A stretch of 64,000 bases of DNA from Bacillota bacterium (GCA_023443625.1 JAEZTQ010000008.1:124001-188000), one strand, 5' to 3'; positions 27,951 through 37,340 are shown, counted from the first letter of the stretch. Notes: generated by a model from the letters alone, not told the origin. Numbers and translations: made by a program.

Positions 27951-28937
27951 CTACCTATATCCATTGGGATGGGTCTTATGCCAATTCCAAGCAGAGGTAA
28001 TAATCTCTTCTAAATCTGCATGTTCTGGGTTCCAACCAAGAACAGTCTTAGCCTTCTCACTGGATGCGATTAATACGGCAGGATCTCCCATACGTCTAGG
28101 AATAACTTCCGCCTTAATAGGATGGTTGGTTACCTTTCGTGCGGTTTCTATAACTTCCTTTACAGAGAAACCAACACCATTACCCAGATTAAAGATATTG
28201 CTGGAATTACCCTTGAGCAAATATTCTACAGCAAGAATATGGGCTTGGGCTAAGTCTGTTACATGAATATAATCTCTGATGCAGGTACCATCTTCTGTAC
28301 TATAATCATCTCCATATATCTTAATAGAGTCTCTTTGACCATTAGGCACTTGCAAAATAAGTGGAATTAAATGAGATTCCGGATTATGTGCCTCTCCAAT
28401 ATTACCGCTCTTATGGGCTCCGCATGCATTAAAGTAACGAAGAGATACATATCTCAATCCATGGGCTTTATCCGTCCAATAGAACATCTTCTCCATGGAT
28501 AATTTAGTCTCTCCATATGTGTTGGTAGGAACTGTCTTATCCGATTCTAAAATCGGCACTCTCTCTGGCTCACCATAGGTTGCCGCAGTAGATGAAAATA
28601 CGATCTTATCCACCTTATGAGCGATCATTGATTCGAGTAACACCTTGGTCCCACATACATTATTATCATAATATTTCAAAGGGTTTTCCATACTTTCACC
28701 AACAAGGGAGTTGGCAGCAAAATGGATTACCGCATCAATTTTTTCTTTCTCAAATACACTGTCAATAAAACTACGGTCACGAATATCACCTTGATAAAAA
28801 CGTGCCTTGGGATGAACTGCTTCCATATATCCTGTCTCAAGATTATCTACAATTACTACATCTGCACCCTTATCAATTAATTCGTACGCTGTATGGGAAC
28901 CGATATATCCAGCTCCGCCTAAAACTAAAATCGTCAT
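27951..28937 (-). CDS. galE: UDP-glucose 4-epimerase
   Basis: The start is ATG 28937 behind AAGGAAAG, giving 328 residues beginning MTILVLGGAGYIGSH, the NAD-binding Rossmann motif. An extended short-chain dehydrogenase: the catalytic serine/threonine lies in FSSTAATYGEP near 125 and the YxxxK pair in NTYGETKLSMEKM near 148. The C-terminal half holds the UDP-sugar pocket (YFNACGA, NLGNGVGFSVKEV). It interconverts UDP-galactose and UDP-glucose. It lies between galK and galT in one operon, with 124 bp after galK. Confidence 0.97.
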   Translation of the reverse strand: MTILVLGGAGYIGSHTAYELIDKGADVVIVDNLETGYMEAVHPKARFYQGDIRDRSFIDSVFEKEKIDAVIHFAANSLVGESMENPLKYYDNNVCGTKVLLESMIAHKVDKIVFSSTAATYGEPERVPILESDKTVPTNTYGETKLSMEKMFYWTDKAHGLRYVSLRYFNACGAHKSGNIGEAHNPESHLIPLILQVPNGQRDSIKIYGDDYSTEDGTCIRDYIHVTDLAQAHILAVEYLLKGNSSNIFNLGNGVGFSVKEVIETARKVTNHPIKAEVIPRRMGDPAVLIASSEKAKTVLGWNPEHADLEEIITSAWNWHKTHPNGYR

Positions 28938-29061
28938 ACTCACTTTCCTTCCTTTATGATAATCTGTTATTAAGTTATACACTCATTTCCATAGCAAATT
29001 CCTTCCACTCTTCTTACAGAGATAGATAAAAATTACATCTAGAGGATTTCATCTCTTCATA

Positions 29062-30225
29062 TTAGAGTACTATTGGTCCATTCCCTATCTCTACTACGTA
29101 GAAGGCAGCCTCATATCCTATCTTATCCAGATATTCCTTACCTACATTCTGAATAAATGTATCCACTGCATCCCCTCTTACAATACTGACAGCGCAGCCG
29201 CCAAAGCCAGCGCCGGTCATTCTTGCACCAAGGACGCCCTCTTGTTTCCAGGCAGCTTCAACAATGGTATCTAGTTCAACACCTGTTACCTCATAGTCCT
29301 CTTTGAGGGAAACATGGGAGGCATTCATAAGTTCTCCAAATAAAGTAATATTCTTATTTTTTAGTGCTTCTACTGCCTTTATGGTTCTTTGATTCTCATA
29401 GACGGCATGTTTTGCACGTTTTACATGTATAGGATCTGAAATGGCTGCTTTCTTAGCTTCAAATTCCTCTTCTGTAAGTTCTCCAAGTGACTTAATATAC
29501 ACTACTTTTTGCAGTTGTGCAAGGGCAGTTTCGCATTCACTTCTTCTTTCATTATATTTAGAATCACCAAGCCCACGCTTTTTATTAGTGTTCATGATAA
29601 CAATCTTTGAATCTCCTAAGGCAAGGGGAGCATATTCATAGGATAAGTCTGCTGTATCAAGAAAAATAGCATTATCCATCTTACCCATAGCAATGGCAAA
29701 CTGATCCATAATACCACAATTAACACCAATGAAATTATTCTCTGCATATTGACCATATAATGCAATGTCAATAAAGCTTAAGTCTAGCTGAAATAGTTTG
29801 TTTAATACAAATCCTGTCAACACCTCGATAGATGCTGAGGAGGAAAGTCCTGATCCATTGGGGATGTTACCAAAATAAAGAACATCTAAACCATTCTCTA
29901 TCTCATATCCCTTCTCTTGTAAGGTCCAAATAACACTCTTTGGATAGTTTGCCCAATCATCTTCTTTTCTCTTTTCTAGTTTCTCAACAGAGGATTCAAT
30001 TACCCCTAGATGTTCAAAATTCATTGAATAAAATCGTAATATCTTGTCCTGTCTTTTTCTTGCTACGGCATAGGTTCCTATGGTAAGCGCACAGGGAAAT
30101 ACATGACCACCATTATAGTCTGTATGCTCTCCGATTAAATTAACTCTTCCTGGTGCAAAATAAACTTGATACTCTCCGCCAGAACCAAATATTTCTTCAA
30201 ATTTCTGAAGTAATTCCTTCTTCAT
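29062..30225 (-). CDS. galK: Galactokinase
   Basis: The start is ATG 30225 behind AAGGAGA, giving 387 residues. GHMP kinase: the galactokinase signature GRVNLIGEHTDYNGG near residue 24, the ATP-binding GSGLSSSASIEV near 120, catalytic aspartate in NCGIMDQFAIAMG near 170, and MTGAGFGGCAVSIV near 335. It makes galactose-1-phosphate for galT. It follows the regulator gene after 129 bp that contain an inverted repeat CCTCTTTA/TAAAGAGG (30311-30335) and TTGTTTG repeats, so expression may start here as well as upstream. Confidence 0.97.
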   Translation of the reverse strand: MKKELLQKFEEIFGSGGEYQVYFAPGRVNLIGEHTDYNGGHVFPCALTIGTYAVARKRQDKILRFYSMNFEHLGVIESSVEKLEKRKEDDWANYPKSVIWTLQEKGYEIENGLDVLYFGNIPNGSGLSSSASIEVLTGFVLNKLFQLDLSFIDIALYGQYAENNFIGVNCGIMDQFAIAMGKMDNAIFLDTADLSYEYAPLALGDSKIVIMNTNKKRGLGDSKYNERRSECETALAQLQKVVYIKSLGELTEEEFEAKKAAISDPIHVKRAKHAVYENQRTIKAVEALKNKNITLFGELMNASHVSLKEDYEVTGVELDTIVEAAWKQEGVLGARMTGAGFGGCAVSIVRGDAVDTFIQNVGKEYLDKIGYEAAFYVVEIGNGPIVL

Positions 30226-30354
30226 AAACAAAATCTCCTTCTTCTAAAATTGTTTGTTGCAGTTTTTTTGTTTTATTACATGAATTTTGTTTGTTTGATT
30301 AAATGATACTCCTCTTTAACTATTTTGTAAAGAGGATTTTTGTAAATAATTTAA

Positions 30355-31278
30355 TTATTTAAATACAATTTTCATCACTATATTTTGTGCAAAATCTCCA
30401 AAACCTTCCCCAAATAAATTGAGGCCACCTTTATGCGCAGCATTTTCTTTAATCCCAACCCTTACAGAGATATAATCCTCATCTGTTAATTTAAATTCAT
30501 CAAGTAATCTATCACAAGCTTTCTCATCATCCAAATAACAGCCTTCCCTTGTAATCTTCCAGGTTTTTAACACACCATATTGGGTGTTCTTATCTGGCCA
30601 CCAGTCTGGGTTTAGCTTACCTCTTCGCCCTCCAAAATCACTGGGACAGGTCCAGGTTCCCACTTCTTGTCCATTGACCCACAAAGTAATATCCGAAGGA
30701 TACTTCATATTATATTCATGATCCTCAGAACACAACTCCATGGACAGCTCAATTTTTTCCACCTCTTTTTTTGTCAAAGAACTGGTAGGGAAACGATATT
30801 CAATATACCCATGCCCAAACCAAATAAGCTGTGCTTGTACCCTCTCAGGGTGATAAAAACAGCGTGGTTCATCCTCCGGACCTATGGGCCCCTTGCTACT
30901 TACTATTCCACAAGTGGGTGTAATTTTATAATCCACATAATTCCCTATGGGCATCTTGATAATCTCTTCCTCTTGTTCTAAATTGCGAGAGGTATTCATC
31001 TCTACATAGATATGATCAAGAACAACATGACAAACCTTCATTGATCCTCTAATACCAGGTTGTAGAGTTGATTTAATCATGCCTGCCTCCTCTAGAACCT
31101 TTACATGGGCTGCTGAAGAGGAGGGGGGAATATCAAGAAGTTCTGCAATTTCATTTACATTTAAATCCTTATGTCTTAATTGTTTTAATATCTCTATTCT
31201 TGTTTCAGAAGACAGAGCTTTCGCTATATTGGCCAGCTTTAAGGTATCATCCAAATTCATTTTAATTGTGTGTATCAT
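30355..31278 (-). CDS. ArsR-type HTH regulator with large C-terminal domain
   Basis: The start is ATG 31278, 6 bp after GGAG, giving 307 residues; it overlaps the end of the upstream Lrp gene by 17 bp. Residues 10-80 form an ArsR winged helix (KLANIAKALSSETRIEILKQ, then LNVNEIAELLDIPPSSSAAH with the recognition helix). The remaining ~220 residues are not part of a minimal ArsR protein: tryptophan- and glycine-rich beta segments (LWVNGQEVGTWTCPSDFGG, KLNPDWWPDK) suggest a ligand-binding jelly roll. No metal-binding cysteine motif is evident. Position directly before galK suggests it senses galactose or a derivative; this is inference. Confidence 0.85.
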   Translation of the reverse strand: MIHTIKMNLDDTLKLANIAKALSSETRIEILKQLRHKDLNVNEIAELLDIPPSSSAAHVKVLEEAGMIKSTLQPGIRGSMKVCHVVLDHIYVEMNTSRNLEQEEEIIKMPIGNYVDYKITPTCGIVSSKGPIGPEDEPRCFYHPERVQAQLIWFGHGYIEYRFPTSSLTKKEVEKIELSMELCSEDHEYNMKYPSDITLWVNGQEVGTWTCPSDFGGRRGKLNPDWWPDKNTQYGVLKTWKITREGCYLDDEKACDRLLDEFKLTDEDYISVRVGIKENAAHKGGLNLFGEGFGDFAQNIVMKIVFK

Positions 31279-31750
31279 AGTTTTCTCCATCAATCCCATA
31301 GTCTTTTGCTTCATTACCAAAAATTTGTAACCCACGATGTTCCACCACTGTAGAAAAAACTATCTGCGTGCTGGTTTTACCAAATTTTTGTACCTCTCCA
31401 ATAAATACATCCAAATCCATGGTACTGCAAAAACGAACCTTAATTAGCATAGAATAATTGCCAGTAACACAATTGCACTCCATTACATTGGGACAGGCCT
31501 TGATAAAAGGATAAAACACTTTCTTCTGCTGGGGCGCTACTTCCAGATTAATAAAAGCAGTAATATGATACCCTAATTTCAGCCAATCAATCTCAGTATG
31601 ATATCCTTTAATAATTCCTTGCTTTTTAAGACTAGCAATTCTAGCCGCAGTAGCTGGAGAAGATAAATAAACCCTTTCTGCCATCTCCTTCAGCGGAATT
31701 CTTGCATTTTCAGAAAGCATTCTTAATAACTGCTCATCAATATGATCCAT
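31262..31750 (-). CDS. Lrp/AsnC family transcriptional regulator
   Basis: A 162-residue protein of normal family length. The N-terminal winged helix reads MDHIDEQLLRMLSENARIPL with the recognition region YLSSPATAARIASLKKQGII, followed by the hinge and the RAM ligand-binding domain (HITAFINLEV, NVMECNCVTGNYSMLIKV, STQIVFSTVVEHRGL). Lrp-type proteins sense amino acids and bind as octamers. It overlaps the ArsR-type gene and so probably shares its transcript with the gal genes. RBS GGAGAGAT precedes the ATG. The target cannot be told from sequence. Confidence 0.92.
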   Translation of the reverse strand: MDHIDEQLLRMLSENARIPLKEMAERVYLSSPATAARIASLKKQGIIKGYHTEIDWLKLGYHITAFINLEVAPQQKKVFYPFIKACPNVMECNCVTGNYSMLIKVRFCSTMDLDVFIGEVQKFGKTSTQIVFSTVVEHRGLQIFGNEAKDYGIDGENYDTHN

Positions 31751-31869
31751 TCATATCTCTCCCTGTTTTTTGAAAAGGACCTATTATTTTTATATCTACA
31801 AATTATTTTAACGTAATCATCATACCCAAATAATATTTAGAATGCAAGTGAATTTCTTAAACCAGATTA

Positions 31870-31985
31870 TTCTAGGGACGGTACATTGGCATGACTAATG
31901 CACCTGAGCGTATAAACTTTATATATTATTCCTTAAGTTGATGACATTGGATGCGCATTCTAAGCCGAGGTTTTTTTCAATGGGG
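31870..31985. repeat. Dispersed intergenic element, copy A (short form)
   Basis: The block TTCTAGGGACGGTACATTGG ... TTAAGTTGATGACATTGG, ATGCGCAT matches the left and right ends of the longer element at 41072-41385: both contain TTCTAGG(G/A)ACGGTAC(A/C)TTGGCA and C(C/T)TAAGTTGATGACATTG(G)ATGCGCAT. Here the central foldback of the other copy is missing and the stretch between the ends is only about 50 bp. It lies in the 384-bp gap between the Lrp gene and the next operon; apart from this and the terminator at 32039 the gap holds nothing recognisable. Confidence 0.7.
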
Positions 31986-32038
31986 CAAATTTTCAAGATA
32001 TGAAAAGAGGCTTTCGCATATCAGAAAGCACAAAGAAA

Positions 32039-32069
32039 GGGCGTCACACATAATTTTAGTGCGACGCCC
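32039..32069 (-). terminator. Terminator of the sulfoquinovose uptake operon
   Basis: GGGCGTC (32039-32045) and GACGCCC (32063-32069) enclose a loop with additional ACAC/GTGC partial pairing. On the minus strand the stem is followed by TTTCTTTGTG. It lies 65 bp after the stop at 32134. Confidence 0.85.
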
Positions 32070-32133
32070 CCCAATATGAAGAACTGTCGTGAAGTTAAAC
32101 CTGCAATTTTTCCCCATAGTTTGGGATTTTATT

Positions 32134-33474
32134 TTAATAATGACATACTTCTATATCAAGTAAATGTGCCAGCACTTCAAGCTCACTCTTAATATCACCA
32201 TAAGCAACAATAAAGTGTGGCTCCCAGCCATCCTGAACACTCTGATAGATAACTTCATCTGCTGGAGTATCTGTCTTAACCACGAGAGAGGTTCCATTAA
32301 ACTGCTTTGGTTTATCCAACGCCTCTCCTGAAAGTATAAAGAAGCGGAAGCTACCATCTGCTTTACGTCCAACACGGAATACGGTAACATTCTCACAAGG
32401 TTTACAGCCAAACTCCATGGTAGGTCCAATCTTACGATTTGGATGAACACCAATCTCTGCACCTGTACTCTTATGTGCTAAGGAACAAGCCGCTGTACCA
32501 CAGTGCCAGAATGTAATGGTGTTTTCTTTCTCATCCATGGATACGGGATCTCCAAAGTATACAGGACTTCCTGTTAATTTGGAACCAATATACATGGATA
32601 ATGCACCATAAGCATCGGACTCACAGCTTGAAGGAACACCCAAGTCATTGAGCATTGCCAGAACTGCACAGTTTGGTGTTCCATAGCTGGTGAATAAATC
32701 TGGCCAGCATCTGGAAGAAATGGCACCTATATTATTGTTGGTTACATAGTCTTTGTAGGCTTTGTATAGACGGGCATAATCCTTTACGTTCTTCGAAGGT
32801 GTTTTATCAAGACCCACGGTAACATTCATGGTTTCTTGCAAGAAGGCTTCACACTCTTCCTCTGTATAGCTCTTCGCATTGTCAATAAGTTCTCTAACCT
32901 CAATGGACTCTAAAGTAACACCAAAGACTTTTAACATATCAATATCAAGTGCTCTACCAAAGCCAAAGCCTTGTGGAGTATGGCCAATACTTGCGAGCTT
33001 TAACTCACTTAACTCCTGTTTCATCTTAGCAGCTTTGATGGTTGCATCAATTTTTCTTCTTACCTTCTCTTCCTCTGTGGAACCGAAGATATATTCAAAT
33101 TTGCCATCTCTGAAGGTCATTAAAGCATTCCCAGCGGAGAAAGCACCTGTTAAGGAATTAAGTCTTAGACGTCCACCGTCAATAACAGGCTCTCTTAAAG
33201 TCCATAATAAGATAGGACATGAAAATCTCTTTAAAATTTCGCTGATATAAGCAGAATTTGCAAAAGTAATATTTTGTACAATAATTAAATTAGGGTTTAT
33301 TGTATCTAAAAATTCATTTAAATCATTTATTGCAAGAAGCATTTTCTCTGGATATACACCATGGGGGGTCAAATCAGAAATCAGTTGAATTGATTTTTCA
33401 AATTCTAACTGTGCACTCTCTAAATGAAAAGTAGGAACCCCTATGGGGACATAGGCTACTTGAAACTTAGACAT
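32134..33474 (-). CDS. L-fucose/L-arabinose isomerase-fold protein, candidate sulfoquinovose isomerase
   Basis: A 446-residue protein of the fucose isomerase-like family. The likely metal ligands and active-site residues are visible: E285 in SSCESDAYGALS, D309 in VYFGDPV and H324 in FWHCGTA, matching the family pattern E...D...H. It starts at ATG behind AAAGGTGG and is the last gene of the operon that also encodes a sulfoquinovosidase. In the transaldolase and transketolase sulfoglycolysis pathways the sulfoquinovose-to-sulfofructose isomerase is, as I recall, of this fold and not related to YihS of E. coli. So a role as SQ isomerase is the best reading; an aldose/ketose isomerase for another sugar is the alternative. 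Confidence 0.8.
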   Translation of the reverse strand: MSKFQVAYVPIGVPTFHLESAQLEFEKSIQLISDLTPHGVYPEKMLLAINDLNEFLDTINPNLIIVQNITFANSAYISEILKRFSCPILLWTLREPVIDGGRLRLNSLTGAFSAGNALMTFRDGKFEYIFGSTEEEKVRRKIDATIKAAKMKQELSELKLASIGHTPQGFGFGRALDIDMLKVFGVTLESIEVRELIDNAKSYTEEECEAFLQETMNVTVGLDKTPSKNVKDYARLYKAYKDYVTNNNIGAISSRCWPDLFTSYGTPNCAVLAMLNDLGVPSSCESDAYGALSMYIGSKLTGSPVYFGDPVSMDEKENTITFWHCGTAACSLAHKSTGAEIGVHPNRKIGPTMEFGCKPCENVTVFRVGRKADGSFRFFILSGEALDKPKQFNGTSLVVKTDTPADEVIYQSVQDGWEPHFIVAYGDIKSELEVLAHLLDIEVCHY

Positions 33475-33529
33475 TAAATAACCACCTTTCTTATGTTATT
33501 CATCTATGGAAGTCACGGATTATATAAAT

Positions 33530-35524
33530 TTAATATTTGTTTCGAATTTCTTGAAATAATGCTGCGTAGCTTGAAGCTTTTCTATAGAATACTGCTGGGT
33601 ATCCAATAGGCGCATCCACAGTAACATTGCCACCCTCGTAGGTCTTACCAGTCCAAAGATGTACCCATTCATCCTGGGGAAGATATACTTCTCTTGTTTC
33701 CTGATTTTCTAAGTAAACAGGAGCTACAAGCATATCTCTACCAAAGAGATATTCAGTCTGGATATCATAGGTATTTTCATCCTCTTCATAATGCATAAAG
33801 AGTGGTCTTTGAACAGGAATACCCTTTGTCGCATTTTCCTTTACTAGATCTTTGAGGTATGGAGTAAGCTCAACATGGATCTTAGTTAATCTGGCAAAGA
33901 CCTCCATTGTATCAGCATCATCATAATATTGGAAATTAGTCGCAGGACGATTTCCTTCATGGGTACGCATTACTGGAGTAAACACTGCCATCTCAGACCA
34001 ACGTAAGAAGAGCTCCTTGGTACGCAGGATATCGTATATGGAAGTATAACCACCAATATCACTGTGGTGTAAACCGCATCCCATCATCGCAGAGCTTAAA
34101 GCTCCTACAATCACTGTTGCCAGGCCATCATGAAGGGTGAAGTTAACACTTTGATCCCCTGCCCATAATAAAGGACAATATTTCTGTATACCTGCACCAC
34201 CTGCTCTCATGAAATAAACAATCTCGCCTACTTTGCCTGTTTCTTCAAGAGCTTCATAATTACACTGTGCCCAACGAACGGGCCATTTGTTATGTTCTAA
34301 CATAGGTGATACACCATTAGACAGCTTTAAGTCAGTAGGAAGGTATTCACCAAAGTCAGCCATCCATCCGTCTAAGCCAAATTCAATTAAATCACGCTTA
34401 ATGTTGTTTTTATACCATTCATAAGCCTCAGGGTTGGTGAAATCAACAACGCCGCAGTAGAACTCACCGAAATCTACTACATATTCACTGCCATCTTCCT
34501 TGGTAGCAAAATAACCTTTTTCCTTACCTTCATTATACAGAGGAGTACCCTGTAATAAATAAGGATTGATATAGCCCAAGAAGCGAATTCCCTTCTCTTT
34601 ATATTCCTTCATCTTCTCTGGCAAATTAGGATACATCTCCTCATTCCATTGCCAATGCCATTGCAAACGAAGACCAAAGGAGGTTACTAGCTTACCCTGC
34701 CAGTCCTGACACCAGACACCAGCCACAGGTATTCCGTTACGCAGGGAGCGATCAACAAGATGGAAGGAACGCTCTGTACCGCCTTGAACACCAAGAATAG
34801 CACCCTTGTAAATCCAATCTGGAAGCTCTGGTTGTCTTCCGAAATATTCACTGATTTTTCCCACTAAGTCTACATAGGTGGAAGCTCCTTCAATGCGAAT
34901 TTGTGAAGGTACTTCCCAAACCTGTAATTCATGGTAATCAGAGTGGCTAAAATCAAAGTCACAATAAGCCGAAGTATCTATATGAAGATAATACTTTTTC
35001 GTGGACACATATGTGGGTTGTGGATAGTTAGTATTATAATAATCGCCGCCACCTTTACACTCTAAATCATACTTCAGTGTTGTAAGGGATGTCTTATCAC
35101 GTCCAACGCCTGGTTCCGATGACCAAAGAGGGAAATTACGTCCCCGCAGATTAAAATAGGACATTTGCTCTCCACATCCATAGCATTTCTCTTCGGTATC
35201 AGCTTCAACACGAAGCCAAAATCTATTAATAGAAGGATTTAATATAACAAAATTAATAATTGCTTTTTCTGCTGTAATTGAGGCAATAAGCTCTAACTCA
35301 TTAGGAAAACTTATTTTAACCTCTGAACCTGTCTCTGTAATCTCTGCATTTCTTAATGCATATCTTTCAACAACATAATCTTTTATATCAAAATTACCGC
35401 GGTACATATCTAATTTTTCTTCACCGCAACCCACGTAAATCATAGGTTTTTCTGAAGAATGTTCCAAAATCTTCTTTCCATTATAGGATAAAGAAAAATG
35501 ATTATCATCTACAAATAATTTCAT
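33530..35524 (-). CDS. yihQ: GH31 sulfoquinovosidase (YihQ type)
   Basis: The start is ATG 35524 (6 bp after AGGGG; an ATG 6 bp upstream abuts the ribosome site), giving 664 residues. GH31 retaining glycosidase with nucleophile D390 in WMADFGEYLPTD and acid/base D457 in LLWAGDQSV. The residues that in E. coli YihQ bind the sulfonate group (R301, W304, Y508, H537, as I recall them) are all present as R286 and W289 (GLRLQWHW), Y493 (HSDIGGYTS) and H522 (MRTHEGNRP), each at the same offset of 15, as are both catalytic aspartates. No signal peptide, so it acts in the cytoplasm, releasing sulfoquinovose from sulfoquinovosyl glycerol imported by the adjacent ABC system. This is the strongest single marker for the pathway. 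Confidence 0.92.
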   Translation of the reverse strand: MKLFVDDNHFSLSYNGKKILEHSSEKPMIYVGCGEEKLDMYRGNFDIKDYVVERYALRNAEITETGSEVKISFPNELELIASITAEKAIINFVILNPSINRFWLRVEADTEEKCYGCGEQMSYFNLRGRNFPLWSSEPGVGRDKTSLTTLKYDLECKGGGDYYNTNYPQPTYVSTKKYYLHIDTSAYCDFDFSHSDYHELQVWEVPSQIRIEGASTYVDLVGKISEYFGRQPELPDWIYKGAILGVQGGTERSFHLVDRSLRNGIPVAGVWCQDWQGKLVTSFGLRLQWHWQWNEEMYPNLPEKMKEYKEKGIRFLGYINPYLLQGTPLYNEGKEKGYFATKEDGSEYVVDFGEFYCGVVDFTNPEAYEWYKNNIKRDLIEFGLDGWMADFGEYLPTDLKLSNGVSPMLEHNKWPVRWAQCNYEALEETGKVGEIVYFMRAGGAGIQKYCPLLWAGDQSVNFTLHDGLATVIVGALSSAMMGCGLHHSDIGGYTSIYDILRTKELFLRWSEMAVFTPVMRTHEGNRPATNFQYYDDADTMEVFARLTKIHVELTPYLKDLVKENATKGIPVQRPLFMHYEEDENTYDIQTEYLFGRDMLVAPVYLENQETREVYLPQDEWVHLWTGKTYEGGNVTVDAPIGYPAVFYRKASSYAALFQEIRNKY

Positions 35525-35540
35525 AGTCATCCCCTATTCA

Positions 35541-36416
35541 TTAACCCTTAACTGCTCCTGCTGTTAAGCCTGCAATAACATGTTTCTGGAATATTGCGTA
35601 AATAGCAATACTAGGTATAATTGCTATAACTATAGCTGCATACATTGATACATAGTCAGTAGTAAACTGGTTAGTAAAGTATCTGATACCAATCTGAATT
35701 GTTTTTAACTTTGGTGATGAGGTTAAAAGGTTTGCGTAGACAAACTCGTTCCAGCAAGTGATAAACTGGAATGTAGCCGCTGTTACAAGACCGGATTTAA
35801 CCAGTGGTAATACCATCTTGAAAAATCTTCCATAGAACCCGCAACCATCAATAACTGCTGCTTCTTCAATCTCTACAGGGAAAGCGTCCATAAATCCACG
35901 GATAATAAAAATGGAAATAGGTAAACCTATAGCGGCATAAAGAATACGAAGAGACATGAGATTATCAATCATTCCTAGCTTACTAAAAATTGAGAAGTAG
36001 GGAACCATAAGTGCATTCAAAGGAACCATGATACCAGCGGATAATGCTGCAAAAATCACCTCTCTTCCACGGAAGCGGAAACGAGATAAGGCATAGGATG
36101 CCATGGATGCAACTGCAACATTAAGTGCAGTTCCAACAAATGCAACGGTTAAAGAGTTCCAAATCATTTGTCCTAAGTTAGCCTGCTTAAAAGCATTAGT
36201 AAAGTTACTCCACTGTGGAACAGCCGGTAAGGTAAAGGGATTTGCAAAATACTCTGCATTGGTTTTCAATGATGTAATTGCAAGCCACAATAGGGGGAAC
36301 AGGGTATATATTGCAAAGAAAAGAATAAGTACCCACTTAATTACATTGAGGATTACATTTCCTGGCGTCCATACAAATTTATGTCTCATTTCAATTTCTT
36401 TTACTTTCTTACTCAT
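35541..36416 (-). CDS. Sugar ABC transporter permease, MalG type (sulfoquinovoside uptake)
   Basis: A 291-residue permease with about six membrane segments. The EAA loop EEAAVIDGCGFYGRFFKMVL near residue 195 contacts the ATPase; the C-terminus GLTAGAVKG is the standard MalG-type ending. ATG 36416 is preceded by GGAGGC. It lies 16 bp upstream of the sulfoquinovosidase gene and 12 bp downstream of its partner permease. No ATPase is encoded in the locus, so a shared one is expected. A glycoside of sulfoquinovose is the likely cargo, inferred from the neighbour. Confidence 0.92.
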   Translation of the reverse strand: MSKKVKEIEMRHKFVWTPGNVILNVIKWVLILFFAIYTLFPLLWLAITSLKTNAEYFANPFTLPAVPQWSNFTNAFKQANLGQMIWNSLTVAFVGTALNVAVASMASYALSRFRFRGREVIFAALSAGIMVPLNALMVPYFSIFSKLGMIDNLMSLRILYAAIGLPISIFIIRGFMDAFPVEIEEAAVIDGCGFYGRFFKMVLPLVKSGLVTAATFQFITCWNEFVYANLLTSSPKLKTIQIGIRYFTNQFTTDYVSMYAAIVIAIIPSIAIYAIFQKHVIAGLTAGAVKG

Positions 36417-36428
36417 ATGAATGCCTCC

Positions 36429-37298
36429 TTAATCTTGTTTAAGTGTAAACAATTTTCTTATACCAACAATAACAATAGCTCCAACTACGATAAGCACTAC
36501 TGAGGAAGCATTTGCTCCACCGTAATTGTTATCTCTCATCTGGTTGTAAAGATATAATACAACGAGAGAGGTTCTATTGGCAGGACCACCATTGGTTAAT
36601 AAGTATACCTGCTCGAAGGTACGTAAACCAAATATTGCTGCCAGAGTAACACATGTAAGTAAGGAATATCTGATAAGTGGTACAGTTACATGGATTGCTG
36701 TTTGAATTGGTGTTGCGCCATCTACCTGCGCTGCTTCATAGTAACTTTCATCAATATTAGTAATGCCTGCCATCATAACAACCATGTAGTAACCGATATA
36801 GAAAAGACCATATATTAAGACACAAATAAAGGCGGTTTTAGGATTTCCAAGCCAGTTTGTTGTCAAATGTTCTAAGCCAATAAGTTTTAAAAAACCGTTT
36901 AACATACCAAATTCGCTGTTATAAACTGCTGACCATAACATAGCTAAAGCAATACCTGATATTACCTGAGGTAAAAAGTAAACTGTTCTAAAAAATTGCC
37001 AAAAACGAGGCTTTCTTGATAAAATAAGTGCCATTAATAACGCTAGTGTAACCTGAATACAGCATGCTGCTAATGCCCAAATTACATTGTTAATAATACT
37101 TCGAATGAATACCTTGTCAGAAAAGATATCCTTATAGTTAGCTAGGCCTGTAAATTCCGGGGTAGTAATTCCGTTCCAGTCAAAGAAGCTCATAGTAACT
37201 ACATTAATGATTGGGTATATGAAGAACAATCCGAATAAAAACAGTGCCGGTATTAAAAAGACTATAATACCCAAACGTTCTCCTTTACGCTGCTTCAT
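36429..37298 (-). CDS. Sugar ABC transporter permease, MalF type (sulfoquinovoside uptake)
   Basis: A 289-residue permease. Membrane segments begin with LGIIVFLIPALFLFGLFFIY; the EAA loop is YEAAQVDGATPIQTAIHVTV near residue 190; AIFGLRTFEQVYLLTNGGP is a conserved segment of MalF/UgpA-type subunits. It pairs with the MalG-type protein encoded 12 bp downstream and with the lipoprotein upstream (96-bp gap). The gap holds GTGCGGTGGCC/GGCCACCGCAC, a perfect hairpin near 37341-37364 that may attenuate or stabilise the message after the binding-protein gene, as is common in sugar uptake operons. Confidence 0.92.
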   Translation of the reverse strand: MKQRKGERLGIIVFLIPALFLFGLFFIYPIINVVTMSFFDWNGITTPEFTGLANYKDIFSDKVFIRSIINNVIWALAACCIQVTLALLMALILSRKPRFWQFFRTVYFLPQVISGIALAMLWSAVYNSEFGMLNGFLKLIGLEHLTTNWLGNPKTAFICVLIYGLFYIGYYMVVMMAGITNIDESYYEAAQVDGATPIQTAIHVTVPLIRYSLLTCVTLAAIFGLRTFEQVYLLTNGGPANRTSLVVLYLYNQMRDNNYGGANASSVVLIVVGAIVIVGIRKLFTLKQD

Positions 37299-37340
37299 GA
37301 TAAATCCTCCTGTTAGAATAAGAATGTTTTTCTTTTAAAA

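Noticed and set aside
30311..30335. CCTCTTTA/TAAAGAGG hairpin as the terminator of the ArsR-type gene
   Set aside because: The T run follows it only on the plus strand, where no gene ends; on the minus strand it would lie in the galK leader, so its role is unclear.
32151..32462. 103-residue frame overlapping the isomerase gene on the same strand
   Set aside because: It lies wholly inside the isomerase gene in another frame and has no ribosome site or recognisable domain.
33530..35524. Calling the GH31 enzyme an alpha-glucosidase or alpha-xylosidase
   Set aside because: The sulfonate-binding Arg/Trp pair, Tyr and His of YihQ are all conserved at constant spacing, which ordinary GH31 enzymes lack.
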